Both the position numbers and the translations under genes were made by a program. The notes beneath the pieces were generated by a model, which was given only the letters and a program-made list of their open reading frames with translations, had not been told where the DNA came from and made no database searches. Positions 1-12,425 of a stretch of 64,000 bases of DNA are shown here, piece after piece. Source of the stretch: Eonycteris spelaea. Lineage: Eukaryota; Chordata; Mammalia; Chiroptera; Pteropodidae. Position 1 is the stretch's first letter, and every line of letters begins with the position of its first letter. The stretch spans positions 1,178,001 to 1,242,000 of the forward strand of contig PUFA01000202.1 in assembly GCA_003508835.1 (NCBI GenBank). Reading direction: 5' to 3'.

Positions 1-3000
1 TCACCTCCTGGTCCAGGCAGAGCTGAGGGAAGGCCAGAAGCAGCATCAGACACAACCGGGGCCTACAAACCAAAGGCAGCACGGGGACATGGGCCGGGAG
101 CCAGAGGCGGTGTTGCGACACCACCCCTCACCCCCAGCAGGCTCTCCACATCCTGATGCCAACTTCCCCGAAAGCAGGAGTTCCTCGTCACTTCCCCGCG
201 CCCCTCCCAGTGACCTCCTTTCCCTTCCAGGGACAGAGCCATCGCTCCTGGGCAGCCCACCTCTCACCTGCCCGCCCACTTCTCCATCGCTCCTCCTAGC
301 TTGGGAGGAGGGGACCGGAAGTAAACACTCTACTCGGGCATCTGGACGTTGCCGGGGCGCTCTGCAGAGACAGAAACCTGGTTACCTCCAGTCTCCAGGA
401 AGCTGGGGTTGGGAGGGATGACTCTTCGGAAGGACATCTCAGAGTGAGGATGGAGGGTGGGGGAGAAGAAATGCTAGAGGTTGGGGGTCCCAAGCGTGGC
501 CCCACCTCCAGCCCGCCCCGGTCTGGGTAGGGACTGTTTCTAGGCGGGCGGGGCCCAGGCCCAGGCATCTTTCCTGGGATGGTTTTTATCTGGTCCTGCA
601 AGGAGGAGGGAGGCTCCGATGAGGACATGCCAGACGCCCCCTTGAGGAGGTGATGAGAAGCCCCTTCGGCTTTCAGTTTCCTACCTGCCTCCCAGCTTTT
701 CCTGCCCTTCATTGCTAGGCAGCTTCTGGAACATTCAGGCACATGTCTGCCCGCATCAAACACTTTTTAGCCAAGGGATAAACTGAGTGGGCTGATGGCT
801 TTATCTCTAGAGAAGCAGGTGATTTTCCCACTGTGACTGAGTGTCCCTTACGGGGCGGTGGTCGGTAGTGGTTCAACGAGGGGTTATTTCAGACACACAG
901 CTACCACTGGGGGAACTGTGTTCACTGGGGGACGCTGGGGACAAGAGGTGCAGCTAGAGTGGCCGTCACCCCGGTCACAGGCCCGTCATCCTGAAGAACT
1001 CAGCGGTCAGTCCATCCCGAAGTCCCGCACGGGCCAGGCAGGGAAGTGGGGCTCCGAACCCTCCCTGGCCTCTAAACCTGGCTCCGACACTGCTCCCCCT
1101 TGCCCTCCAGCCCCTTCCTGCCCAGTACCAGCCCTTCCTGCCCCCACTCCTCACCCCACTCTTAGTTTTGCTTTCCAGGAAAAAAAAAAATGTTTCTGTT
1201 GGATCAGAAAGGCACCCGGGAAAGGAGTCCAAGGAGCCAGTGCCGAGGTGGGCCAGCTCGGGGGCTGGAAAACACAGAGGGAAGGGCGGGATGTGCTTGG
1301 GGGTGGCGCACTCAGCCCCGCGCCCCTCCCTGCCACCCAGGACCCGGGGACTTGCTGGCCGGATCACGGTGGTCGAGCCTGACCCACAGGGTCACCCCAG
1401 ATGCTTGGGGTTGGGGAGGGGGTTGCTGAAGGCTGCGCCTTGTGCTGGCTGGGTGACCACTGAGGTCAGCAACTCCACCCTGACTGGGGTGGGGGGTTGC
1501 TAACCGGAGCAGGGCCAGCGTCCCACCCCGACCGTCGTCCACTGTCTGCCTGACTCAGCTACTCCAGGGTGAAGGAAAGGAGAGATGAGGGCGCTAGGCA
1601 TCGTCTGCCCCTCCTCTGCCATGGGGTCCCCTCTCCACTTGGGCTTCTCTGCTACCCGGGTCTGTATCTTGCTGTCTCCCTCCATGGGTCTGCCCAGTAC
1701 ACATAATCCCGTCCTGAGCTGGGTTTGGCTTTGGCAGTTCCCTGGAGAAGTGAGGGGTGGGGGGTGGGGTGACGTGAGCTCCTGGGGCCCGGGCCAGGCC
1801 TGGCTCCCTCTCTGGAAAAGTCCCACCCCAGCCCCCCTGCACAGCCGGGCAGGGGGCCGACACCCCCTTCACTGCAGACACAGAACACACATTTGTCCTG
1901 TTCACCCCTTTTCATGTCCCACATCTGATGTGTCTCACTGCCCAGGGCAGGAAAGGAGAGGTCAGAAGTGGTCACTCCGGTGCCAGGCTGGACACTGGTC
2001 TGGATGGACAAACCTGGGCTCCTCCTGGCCACACCTCCACGCTGGCCAGTGAAGATCAGGATGAGAGACCTGGGCAGGGCTAATGCCTTCACCCCCAGAG
2101 GGGCCCACCTCTGGGGAATGGGTGACTGTGCCAGGGCGGGTGAGGGCTGGACAGCATGTTTCAGGGCTGGCGTGGAGAGGGAGAACAACTCTGTCCTCAC
2201 GGTGCCCTCCAGTCCTGGGTCCTGGAGGACCATCCCAACAGGTGTCCTTCCCAGTCGTCGGGCTGAGCTGGGTCATGGGCACCCACCTGTGTCCCTCTCG
2301 GCGCCCCTGGCCCCCAGCTCTAGGAGCGACGAGGGTGGCGGGGCACACATCCTCCGGGAAGGGCAGGAGGCGCCGGCGCGTGCGAGGAGGTCCCGGGCAT
2401 GTTTTCCAACTTTACTATGTGACTTAGTAGGAATTTTGGCTGATTCTCCTCCCGGGTGACAGAGACACAGCTCCACGGGATCGGAGCCCCCTCCCCAGGA
2501 ATTCGACCCCAGGGACTGGAAGATCTTCCGAGGCTGTAAGAGCTGGGGCCGGGGTCGTGGCCAGGGCGCGACCGGGGCGCAGGGAGCGGGGACGGCGCGG
2601 GCGCGCCGGGCGGGTGGCCGAACGCGACCCGGGAGAGAGGGCGCCGGGGCCGGGGGTCCCAGGGAGGGTCTGTACCTGCTCTGCGCGGCCCCGGCGGCCC
2701 GTTAAGCCCTCCGCGCCCGGGCGCTCTCTCGAGGCAGCCTGGCTCCGCCGCGGCCACTGCGGCCCCTGCGCCGGGCTCCGGACACCGCCGCCTCCGGCCG
2801 CGGCTCCGCCCCCGCCCCGCCCGCGCCCCGCCCGCCACGCGCCGGCCCGCGCCCCTCCGCGGCCCCCTCCGCGCCCCTCCCCGGCCACCCACCGGGGGCG
2901 CGGGCCGCGGCCACCCCGCGTGCCGGCTCGAGGGGCCGAAACCGGGGCGGTCGCAGCTGGTCCGAGGCAGCCGTCGCCCGCGGCAGTGTCCGCGCTCCGG

Positions 3001-3200
3001 ACTCGGGGACCCCGGCCTCGGGACCCAGGCGGGCGGCCGCAAGGGGCGCCCGGGGGCGGTGGCGCCTGTCCCCGAGGGCGTGGGCGACCCAGGTCTCCGG
3101 CTGGCGGTGGGGGCTGCGCCCCCGGCCCGCGCGGGGCCAGGTTCTCTCCACCAGCCTCGCGTGCTCGTCCCGGCCTCTCTGCCTCCCCCCGCTGGGTGGT
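1..3200 (-). CDS. ADAMTSL4: ADAMTSL4, 5' end (promoter, UTR exon, first two coding exons)
   Basis: ADAMTSL4 is a secreted, thrombospondin-repeat, ADAMTS-like glycoprotein of microfibrils (lens zonule in human). Only its 5' end is in the window. The start exon reads MEKWAG and splices in phase to an exon reading [19 protein letters not shown]. Human begins [26 protein letters not shown], so the match covers the start and the whole signal peptide. The rest of the protein lies beyond position 1. A CpG island at about 2,550-3,200 is the likely promoter, with a non-coding first exon. Human gene order (ECM1 then ADAMTSL4, same strand) agrees. No frame damage is seen in this short coding part. Confidence 0.9.
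5..62 (-). CDS. ADAMTSL4: ADAMTSL4 signal-peptide exon
   Basis: The exon follows an acceptor tttgtag at 69-63. It encodes the hydrophobic signal-peptide core LCLMLLLAF and then PQLCLDQE, matching human. GAG|gtga at 7-1 looks like a donor in phase 0, so the exon probably ends at 5. The window edge prevents proof. Confidence 0.8.
268..299 (-). CDS. ADAMTSL4: ADAMTSL4 start-codon exon
   Basis: The ATG is at 287-285. Coding runs 287-268 (20 nt, MEKWAG plus two bases) and ends at a good donor, CAG|gtgag. A pyrimidine-rich acceptor ending at 300-301 puts the exon start near 299, so only about 12 nt of 5' UTR lie in this exon. The two leftover bases join the first base of the next exon to make Arg, as in human. 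Confidence 0.85.
300..2549 (-). other. ADAMTSL4: ADAMTSL4 5' intron
   Basis: Inferred first intron, between the candidate exon-1 donor at 2675 and the start-codon exon. It is GC-rich and almost free of recognisable repeats. I see no conserved coding segment in it. Confidence 0.5.
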
Positions 3201-3210
3201 GCACCCTGCG
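2550..3210 (-). promoter_or_regulatory. ADAMTSL4: CpG island, probable ADAMTSL4 promoter and exon 1
   Basis: Very GC- and CpG-dense block with many GC boxes (ccccgcccc) and no TATA box. It lies about 2.3 kb upstream of the ADAMTSL4 start codon in the gene's orientation. A consensus donor, GCAG|gtacag, at 2676/2675 on the minus strand is a candidate end of the non-coding first exon. Long open frames on both strands here reflect base composition. Confidence 0.65.
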
Positions 3211-3289
3211 GTTCTGACAGCTCCGGGGCCTCCATGGGCCTCGTTTTCCTCACCCATAAAACTCTGTACACGGGGCGCAGCGGGACGAA

Positions 3290-3450
3290 TGCGCTGACTT
3301 AGGGGTCACGATCGGATTTGAATCCCAGCTCGAGAACCTCCTTGCCCGCTCTGGGGTCTTGGATGAAGGCTCCGGCCTTTCTGAGCTGCCGTTACCTCAT
3401 CTGTGAAATGGGGCTGATCTGACGTGTACGACGGGCTTGGAAGAACGTTT
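3290..3450 (+). repeat. MIR SINE
   Basis: Old MIR: shows the gatttgaatcccagctc core followed by the tacctcatctgtgaaatgggg tail motif. Diverged, without target-site duplications. Confidence 0.65.
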
Positions 3451-3610
3451 ATATCCATTCCCATCCGGAAGAACGCACCCCCAAACTCGGGCTATGTGGC
3501 GACACCTGGGGAGGGGTACGGGGTTCGGGATGGGAAAATAGGATTTCAATGTCTGAATTTTTAACCATAAGTGTTATCTGTGTTTTATTATATTATTTAT
3601 ATTTTAAAGT

Positions 3611-3633
3611 AATATATATATATATATATATAA
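3611..3633. repeat. (TA)n microsatellite
   Basis: Pure alternating AT run about 23 bp long in an AT-rich flank. Confidence 0.9.
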
Positions 3634-5358
3634 ATTGCTGACATAAAGTAGATAATAAATGGTCACTACCATTTAAAATTTTTATTTACCAGTTACTAAT
3701 GAGTCACAGGCATGTAATTTTGGGGTCTACTCAGTATTTTAAAGCTTTTGTTTTTTTCAGACACTCGTCAATATTTTATAAACCAGGATACTTTATAAAC
3801 TTCTCTTGGAAAATAAAAACATAAAAATGGAAGTTCTAGCAACATTGTCCTGCATACCACAAAATAACAGGGTCTCAGGTGCTCCCATCTGACACTCCTG
3901 AACACCTTTGGCACTTGGTGCGGAAGGCACAGTTAGATGACAATCTGTGGCATCCAGCAGCAGGCCTCGTTGAAGACAGGCAGCCATGAGGAGGCATGGA
4001 CTGGATGCAACAGAAGCAAATGGTATCTCTAAGAGATGGGGAAGGTGAAAATATAAAAGCCTTTGAAAAATGTAAGAATTGTAGCCTTATTTGATGTTTA
4101 ATATGCATATTTTTTTCTTAATAAACCCCTAAGTTCTTTCAAGACAAAGACTATGTATCATCTATGTTTTTTTTTCATAGATTGCATTTGTGTGTGTGTG
4201 TGTTTTAAATATTTGTGGGGTAAAAGAAATATGTGAATTAGAATGTTATAGAACAAATGAGTCCTAGGTCCCTAGGCCTGCCCTCCAGACCCCCACCCAA
4301 GCTCAGAGGCCCCCCTGGCAGGTGGCTAAGGTGGCTGGGGCCACCTGAGATGACTGTGATTTTGTGGGGATGTGGGACAACGTTGCTAGAGCTACTATTT
4401 TTCTATTTTTTTTTTCTCAAGGGAAGTTCTAAAACACCCAGGTTTTAAAATATTGAAAAGTCACTAAAACAACGAAGGCACCAAGCACACTCCATAAGAC
4501 ATGACTGTTGGTCAGATTTGTCTGTAGGCCTCAAGTTTGTGCCTCTTAAAACATCCTCAGTTTTGGTCCTGTGTTCCTATAGAGCTTGGGAAGATAACAG
4601 GTTAATGTCCCCCTGCCGGGAGGGACAGTTTATTGAGGGACACACAGTCCTAACCGAGATGCGTATTTATAGTCATGGATTTGGAGCAGGAAGCCCCTTT
4701 GCTCAGACCTCAGTCCAATGCGGTGATGAGACACCCAGCCCCAGAGGCACAGGACAGTATGTTAGGTCCAGGACCTTTCAGTGCCCCCTAGTCACACCCC
4801 ATCGGCATTCGCTTATCTACAAGTAGACAAGCTGCAGGACAGGAAGGTGGGACTGAACAGAGCAGGAAGGGAGCCTGGGAGGATGGAAAAAGTGCCTTTG
4901 ACATCTGTGACTGCAGTGGGCCGAAGGTCAGAAATAGTCCCTTCTATTAAGAAGTGGCCACAGACCAAAGAGCTCACGAGATACACTACAGCTGTCACCT
5001 CCCCCGGCTTGGGGGGCTGCAAACACTGTGTAAAGAAAAGCATTTTTATGCCTCAGCAACCTGTGAAGTAGCCGACAGCATTCGTGGACACTGTCCCAAG
5101 GATAAAAAGAAGCTTCTTCAAAGATTCTGTAATAAAGGCAGGGAATAACAGGTGATGACATCAACGTATGGAACAAAACCTGACCTCACATTAACATTCA
5201 TTGCAAAATAAACATTTAACTTAATACTTAAAAAAAAAAAAGATTATGTCATAAGTAGATGTTTATCCAAAGTATCTCTAGGGATAGGACAGCTAAGGAC
5301 AAAGAGCAGGGACGAGCTGAGTATTCGTCTGACTTTGAGCTTAAATATAGTGATATAG

Positions 5359-5383
5359 TAATAATAAATAATAATAATAATAA
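5359..5383. repeat. (TAA)n microsatellite
   Basis: Imperfect ataataataa run of about 25 bp. Confidence 0.8.
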
Positions 5384-5384
5384 A

Positions 5385-5495
5385 GCACGTATATAGCACT
5401 TTGTGTGCAATCCTCATCATAACAGATTTGGAAACAAAGACACAAGGAGAAATTCAGTAATTTGCCCCAAATCTCACAATTAGCAGCTATTCTAT
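5385..5495 (-). repeat. MIR SINE (antisense)
   Basis: Contains tagcactttgtgtgcaatcc, then a degenerate form of the gaggaaactgag / taacttgcccaaa motif of an inverted MIR. Confidence 0.5.
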
Positions 5496-8400
5496 GTATA
5501 TGTTGTGTGCAAGTGAAATTTGTGAGAAATTCAGCTGAGCTTGCTTAATAATTTCTGGTAGTAAACAAAGGAAGTTTTATTTGTGCTGAATTAAATAACA
5601 TTTTAAACTTATGTTTCCCGTGAGACATTGTCCCCATTCTGAGATAGCACAGATGCTAATACCAGTGGATGCAGGTGGGGCCAGAAAGTAATGGGACTGT
5701 CTCCTGGTTTGTGGTCATAGCGACCCTTTTCAGAGAGCCTGGTGTTTGCCTTTCTGCGTCCCGGAATCATGGTTCGCTCAACTCCTTTGTTCCAGAAGAG
5801 CCGCTCTATTCCCAGTTGCTGCACACAAGGCTAGTCTCCAGCCGGTGAGTCCCAGTGCCCTGTCACGTAATTTCACACTGTTTTCTTTCACTGATGCCAT
5901 TCTTCTGACCATTTGGCTTTGCCTTGGCCTGGCTAGCTCACCCCACAACTATTTTGAGAACAGCCTACTGTGATCTGTTCTCTACAAGGAACCTGGAGGG
6001 TGGGGACCACCAGGCCATGTTTACCTTTGTATCCACCACCTGTCCCTGCACATAGTAGGCATTTAACAAAGCTTGGGCCGGGCGGGGGGCGGGGCGAGCC
6101 CGTGCACGAGAAACAGCGAGCATGGCCTCAGCTCTGGCCACGTGCCAGCGCTGTCTGGTTATTGTCTCGCCCTGTCATAGCTGAGCTGGCTCAGCTATGA
6201 GGGTGATGAGATGATGAAGAAACAGGATGTGACCTGTCTGGTAAGATGAGGACCAAGATGAGATGGGACGTTCCAGTCTCCCTGTCACTGCTCTGGAAAT
6301 GCTAAATTTGGTCTGAAACTCCCAAAGCCAGAATTCTTCTTGATTTGATTTCCATATTTCAATCTACCGGTGCCTCTCAGGCAGGTCCTGGGGTCCTTGG
6401 TGACTGGCTTTGCCTTGGTACCACCTGAGCCACATCTGCCTATCAGCGTTCTGAAAACAGGAAGTGCTCAGTAGATGTTTATGGAATTGAATGAACCGAT
6501 GGGCCATAACCTTGGTGGCCATTAAGTTTACAAAACTGTCAGTACTATGACAACTGTGTTAAGTGGTCTGAGCCCATGTGCGCACAGCTGCTTACATATG
6601 TGTGTGGCAAACATGGCCATAAGCTGGAGCTTCTGGATTAAGCCTCTGGAAGGTTTGAAGATATTCACTGTCTGCTAACTTGGGAAGATTTCTCAGACAT
6701 ATTCTTCCTTTGTTATAGTTTTGACATAACTGATTTTCAGATTTAACAAGATGGTACCTGTCACCTGGGATGGGGATCAATTAGCCAGAACCCTTCCCTC
6801 CAGCACAAATCTCCACTCAGCCTGTCCTTAAGGGTGTTGGAGAGTAGCAATGGTACCTGGCTCGTCTACTCTCTCGGCCACAGTAAACGCCAAAATAAAA
6901 AACGACAGCAGGTGTGTGAAGGCTGTGGCGTCACACAGAAGAGCAGTCTTGGGTCGTGGTTATGCTGCTGTTCAAGCTCATTTTCGGCTGATGCGCCGGA
7001 CAGGCCAAGGCCGTGTCGGGCGAGGACGCCTGCCCCGAGGTGGTGCCCGCAGCTCTCTGCTCCCTCAGAGCCCAGCAGGACGCCAGGGACAGCACGCGGA
7101 AAAGGGCTCTCGCGGCAGGCTGATGCCAGCGGCCCGGCCAGGGGTTGCTATCTGGGCACAACCTGTCTTTCCTGCGAAGAAGCCTGGCAGCAGCTTGGCC
7201 ACCAGGCCCGAGTTCTGTGACGTTCTCCCAGCCTGGCAGGCTCCTTGTGCCTTGGGGGTCCTGGACCAGGATGTGAGGTGCTGTGGACTGGCACAGGTTG
7301 AGGAGCTGCTGAGGACAAAGATGCTCCTGGAAGATGGGCCAGGTCACAGGAAGAAGGGCAGGGGAGGCCCCTGGGGGTGGGCGAGGCCTACGACTCCACA
7401 CTGAGGATGCTGAGAAAACAGAGCAAACCATTGTTTCGCTCTTGGGTCTGGAATTACACTTAATGTACTGGCCACACCAAGCTCTGTGACCAATTCCAAG
7501 ATCAACTGCAGATGCGAACAAGAGCAGGAAACGGGGCATTTTGTTCCAAATAAGGAAGAAAGGTGACAGAAGCCCATCTTCCCTCCCCAAAGAGGCTCCT
7601 ACGAGAGAATATATGTCCGTGAGATAGCTGGGCCCAGTTTCCAACCTCTCTCCTGACTCTAGAAGTGAAGACTTCTTCCGAGCGGAGCAGAGGCAGACGG
7701 AAAGGCAGGCTCTGGAGGTGATGGGGGCCTTACCTGTGGCAGGAGGAAGGCGCCCCTTTCAGAGCAGGGCAGGGAAGATCAGGTGAAGTGCTGGATTCCA
7801 TGGGCCAGGCAGAGCAAACTGCTTCTACCACCTGAGCTTGAAGACATGGCTTCTTCCTCCAGGGACTGTCATTGGAGACCGAGGACTGTGAGCTCAGGCC
7901 CGCCCAGGAAGGGGCCTTCCTCTCCACAGAAATCCTGCTCTTGCGTTCCGAGGAAGCCAGTTTCTAGGTGCTTTCTAGAGAAAGCCAGTTTAGTGTCAAC
8001 TTACTCTTGGACAGATTGTGCTGCAGGCCTAAGAAGGGCCGACATAACAGGGTAGGAATCAGGGCACAAAACTTGAAACTGTGGCCAGAGAGGCGGGCAG
8101 GGCAGCCAAAGGAGAGGCAAGAACGTCGTGCATACCAAGGACTTGAAGTCAGACGCAGCCTGTGGCGGCCCCACGGGCTGGGGCTGGCCCTGTGCGAGCT
8201 TGCAGGCCCAGGCCCGGGCCCATCCGAGACCTCGAAGCCCTGCGTGGATGAGGAAGGGGCTTCGCCGGCTCCCCTCTCTGCTCACAGCCCCGCCCCCCAC
8301 CCAGCTGGGTCCAGACACAGCAGGGGGCGCTTTGGTTTATTTCTCAGCATGGCGCGTTTCTGTTCCAAGCGCCCCTTCCCCTGGGGCGATGGAAACTCGC

Positions 8401-9689
8401 TGGTTTAGGGGAGTTCCCCCTCACCTGCGGGCACACCGAGATTGTGTAGGTGATGAGGAAGTGTTTGTTCCCTGAGAGAGAAGCGGACGAAGCTTCTGAA
8501 GCAAAGGCCACTTCCTCGTGTGCTCTGGCCTTGATGCAGCCAGGGTCACGGTCCCCTGGAGGCAGGAAGTGGCCGAGGCCCCCACAAGCTGAAGAACCAG
8601 TGGAAGGGAGGGTCACGAAGGGGGTCCGCCCTACTGAAAACTCAGGTCTTCTCCCCAAACCCGCTTCCCCTCCTGACTCCTCGCCTCCTTTTGCTGGGAC
8701 TGGTCCTCAAAGTCCAGAGTCACCTGTCTCTCTTTCTCCCCTTGTTCCAGAACGGTAGGGAACGTCAGAGGTCATCTGGTCCCTTCATTTGACGGCGGAG
8801 GAGACTGGCACTGGCTGGCATGCCCAGAATTAGATCCCAGATCACGTCATTGACATGAAGCCCAGCCCTCTGGCCCGAGGACGTCCCGTCCTTCACACAG
8901 GCACGTGTGTGTCCTCGTCCATTCCGCAGGCGCCTGACGAAGCCTCCTCTCCTCCCACGTGGATCACAGCGACAGTGAGCGATGCCAGTGGGTGACACTC
9001 CGCTCACGGCGTCCGCGGAATGCCTTCTGTCCTTCTTCCCCTCCCTCGCGTCCTGCTCATCCTTCAAGGTCAGATCAAGTGCCACCTCTTCCAAGCAGCG
9101 TGTGCTGGCCGGGCGTGACCTCGCCCCCTCCGGCTGCAGTGTGACGGGGCTGCCGGCAGGCCGCATCTTCATGCTATTAAGTTTCAATAACTAGGTTACA
9201 AATTCCTAAGTGCAGGGCCTCGCCTGCACGCCTGGGTTTCCAAGGCCAGGGCCTGGCCCTGAGGACTAGCTGATGACATTTCAGTCGCTGCTTGTGTGGT
9301 GTAGGCTGAGAGCGGAAGCGTTGGCAAATTGCTTAGAAATGTTTGCTGAGCCTCTGGCCCAAGTGAACTGGGGACACACGCTGAGAAGGAAATGCTTAAT
9401 GTACGGGCAAGCAAGCTCCCACAGAGGCTGACGGTGACCCGCGCAGCAGGCCCCTCGTTCCAGAAGAAAGGGAGACAGTGGAGGCTCGTGGAAGAGCCGC
9501 AGCGTGAGCGTCATCCGCCCATGGATGCGCCCAGGTGCCTGGCCCGGCTGTCACCCCTGGCCCTAGTGGGATTTCTGGGGCTCTGAGGTGACCACGGCTC
9601 CTCCTGGGGCTGAGCCGTTGGTCCCTGCTGCTCAGTGGCCTCATGTTCAGTCAGGACTTTGGCTCCCCAGTTTCCCAGTCGGACTTCGC

Positions 9690-10020
9690 TGTCGCTCCAA
9701 CGTGCCTCTCTTCGCGCCCTGTCCCCAGAGAGGCGCGACGGCCCCTCGGCTCTGGGGGTTCGGCGCGTCTGGGATGCAGCAGCGGCTGCCTCCTGGGGCG
9801 CGCCGCAGCTCGCTGTCCTCCGGCGCCTGGTGCGTGCGCAGTTGTCCAACGAATGAGTCGCCACTTCGGGGTCGGCTCCCTGCGGTTTTGCCTTCGAAGC
9901 CCCGACGAGCCAGCACGATGAGCCAGCACGGAAACCCGGCCCCGCAGCTGGGTGTGCGCCGCCTGCCCTCGCGCCCGGCTCCCCGCCGTCTCAAGGGCGG
10001 TGTGGGTCCGCCACCTCGCC
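9690..10020. promoter_or_regulatory. CpG-rich patch, possible promoter
   Basis: Local CpG-dense segment containing ggtgcgtgcgcagt near 9,829-9,842, which resembles the NRF1 site (TGCGCATGCGCA type). No gene can be assigned. It may be an unannotated lncRNA promoter or simply GC-rich intergenic DNA. Confidence 0.3.
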
Positions 10021-11949
10021 TGGCCTCCCGCCAGCCCTGCAGAGTGGGGGTGGCTGGCGAACCCCGCCCTCGTCCATCAGATGCCAGCGATGATGGGGAT
10101 GATGGGTCTCCGGCCTCGGCCCCGGGGCCAGCACCCTCCCGAGCACGTGGGGCAGGAGAGGGGCTGGCGCCCCCGCCCCCGTGTTCTGGCTGCCAGAGGC
10201 CCAGCGGGACGGGCTCACGCCTTGCCTTGCCGCAGTTTGGAGCTGCGAGGCTGGGGAGGGAGGCGTGGCCCCTCCCCTTGTTCCAGAGCAGATGCCCGGG
10301 AGGTCGTGAGTTGCCCGCGCCATGGGTCTGGGAGCCGGCCCGACTCCAGGCCGCTGTGGACCCGTCAGGACCTGCGCCTTTGTTCCCCAGCGGCTGGGCC
10401 ACCATGGGGTTCCCCCTGGCCTGAGCTTGTGGGCCCCTCACGATCACTTTGTTTTCACTGATGAGCAGGTAGGGGCAGGTGCTCCCACACTGCCTGGGGT
10501 CACGTCCCAGCTCCCTGGCGTGAAAGGGGGCTGTCACCACGCCACCACGTTGGGGGTCTGTGGGGTCTAGATGGGATGATACGCACAGTCTTAGCTGAGC
10601 GGCACCTGGTCCACAGTCGGTCCCCAAGGATATTGGCTGGTACTGGATTGAGAGAAGACTGGCAGTAAAATTCTACGTGCCTAGGGGGGCACGTGCACCT
10701 GTGCTGACACCCCGAGGTGGCCGCAGAGGAAGCCACTGCCCCACAGCAGGAGAGCCGCTCCGCAGTTTAACTGACCTGCACAGAGCCACCTTCCCGGCGT
10801 GGACCCGAGGCCCCGGCCTGCCCTGCGCCCGCCAGGGACCTGTCATCAGCAGCTGACTCTACTCCCGGACTCGTGGCCGGGATTACTGGGATCGGAACTC
10901 CCCAGGGAGGTGGGTCCCTGCCCACTGGCTGATGGCTGAGAACAGGTGGGTCCTGAGGGCTGGGCCAGACCTATTTGTGGGGAGGCAAAGCAAATCCAAG
11001 CCACGATTCTGGAGAGAATTGGAGAAAACATGCCCAGCTCTGCCTCCACCTGCCCAGCTAGGACTGGGCACGGATGCCGGGCAGAGCGAGGAGAACTTTT
11101 ACTCGAAGCAAGACGACCCACCAAGCCCCCGGGAATGGACCCTTCATAAAAGCAGCTGAGAGATTTGTTTGAATCTGAGCCAAGAGCTCCTGGTGGGGTC
11201 GGCGGGGTGCTGGCCTGAGGAGGACAGTGAGCAAAGGGCATCTCCAGGGGCCACTCTCCCCAGCGCGAGGGCGCGGTGCAGCCCCCTGCCGCACCCGCCT
11301 CTCCTGCACAAGCTGTCGAGAGCCCGGCCTGTGAGCACAGGTTAGGGGTGCGGTGGGTCGAGCTAGGACCAGCTGGTTTGTCACTGCCCCACCCTGGCCA
11401 CACTGTTCTGTGTCTTCCTCCCCACCCCATCCGTGTTTCTCCAGCTTCAGTCCTTTACTGTGAAGTGGATTTTTAAAAATAGGTAAAGCATGTGGCACAC
11501 GTGAAAAATGCCTTCCCTCCCTTGCCCCCGGGGACGCCTGTGTGGCCTTGCTGACTGGCACGTGCAAGCACACAGCTCAGGAGGCTCCTCTCCTATCTTC
11601 TTTTGGTCAGAGGCTCTGCTGAGAGTCTGAAAAGGCCTGGGTTTGTCCCTAAAATAGGGCATGCACAAAAAAGTAGAGTGCAGTTTCAGGAGGGAACACA
11701 CTCTGTGGCCTCTTTTGTCCCACTCCACAAGGGATTCTGGTTGTGACTTATAAACAACTGGGTCTGAACACATTCTGTGTCCTCTGACCCACCTCAGACA
11801 CACAGCCCTGACGGCCGGGGTCCCCACAAGATCTCAACGAAAGAGCTTTCCTAAGGCCTTGACAAGACGGCCGGGGCGGCCAGCCACTCAGTGCCTTCTG
11901 TCAATAATTTCCTCATTATTGAGAATAAAACGAAATCTAAGCCCTTAGC

Positions 11950-12425
11950 AGGGCCTGGGCTGACCTGGTCTCTCCCCACGGCCGTCACGCTCTGCTCACG
12001 CTGCTCCGGCCGCGGAGCTGCCTTCTGCGCCTTGTGGAACACGTCAGAGCTGGTCCCACCTCAGGGCCTTTGCGTAAGCTGTCCCCTCCGCCTGGAAGAG
12101 CACGTCCCTGAAAGTGGCGCTGCTGGTCCCGTCTGGTGTCAGCGCCAGTGCCACAGCTCTGCGAGGGCTTCCCCAGCCCCCCACCCCACCGAATGCTGTG
12201 CCCCACCCCGGCACCCCCCCATCGCTTCCCCGAGTTTATTCTCCTCGGGGTACTTACCACTTCTGATGTCATCTGATTGTTTTTAGTCCTTTGCTCTGCC
12301 TTCCCCCACGAGGGCGGGAGCTGCACACACAGTCAGTGGCTTGCCTGTCACATCTCCAGCACCTAGAACAGTGCCTGGCACACGGTCCACGCTCAGCACA
12401 TATCTGTGGCTTGAGTAAAGAACCT
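11950..12425 (+). repeat. L2 LINE 3' end
   Basis: Recognisable L2 tail: cctttgcgtaagctgtcc, then gagggcgggagct, then the diagnostic cagcacctagaacagtgcct and a degenerate cacatagtaggcgctcaataa-like end. Diverged. Confidence 0.75.

Larger units (their letters stand above)
3451..9640. other. Intergenic DNA without a recognisable gene
   Basis: No supported gene. It holds simple repeats at 3611-3633 (TA), 4189-4203 (TG) and 5359-5383 (TAA), a MIR near 5,390-5,495 and an L2-like tail near 6,380-6,500. Open frames are short and lack recognisable protein similarity. Confidence 0.5.

Noticed and set aside
2320..3300. Open frames of about 190-290 codons on both strands near ADAMTSL4
   Set aside because: Several overlapping frames are open at once in extreme GC DNA, and none resembles a known protein.
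9588..10627. Plus-strand 278-codon and minus-strand 326-codon open frames
   Set aside because: They overlap on opposite strands in a CpG-rich patch, with low-complexity composition and no protein similarity I recognise.
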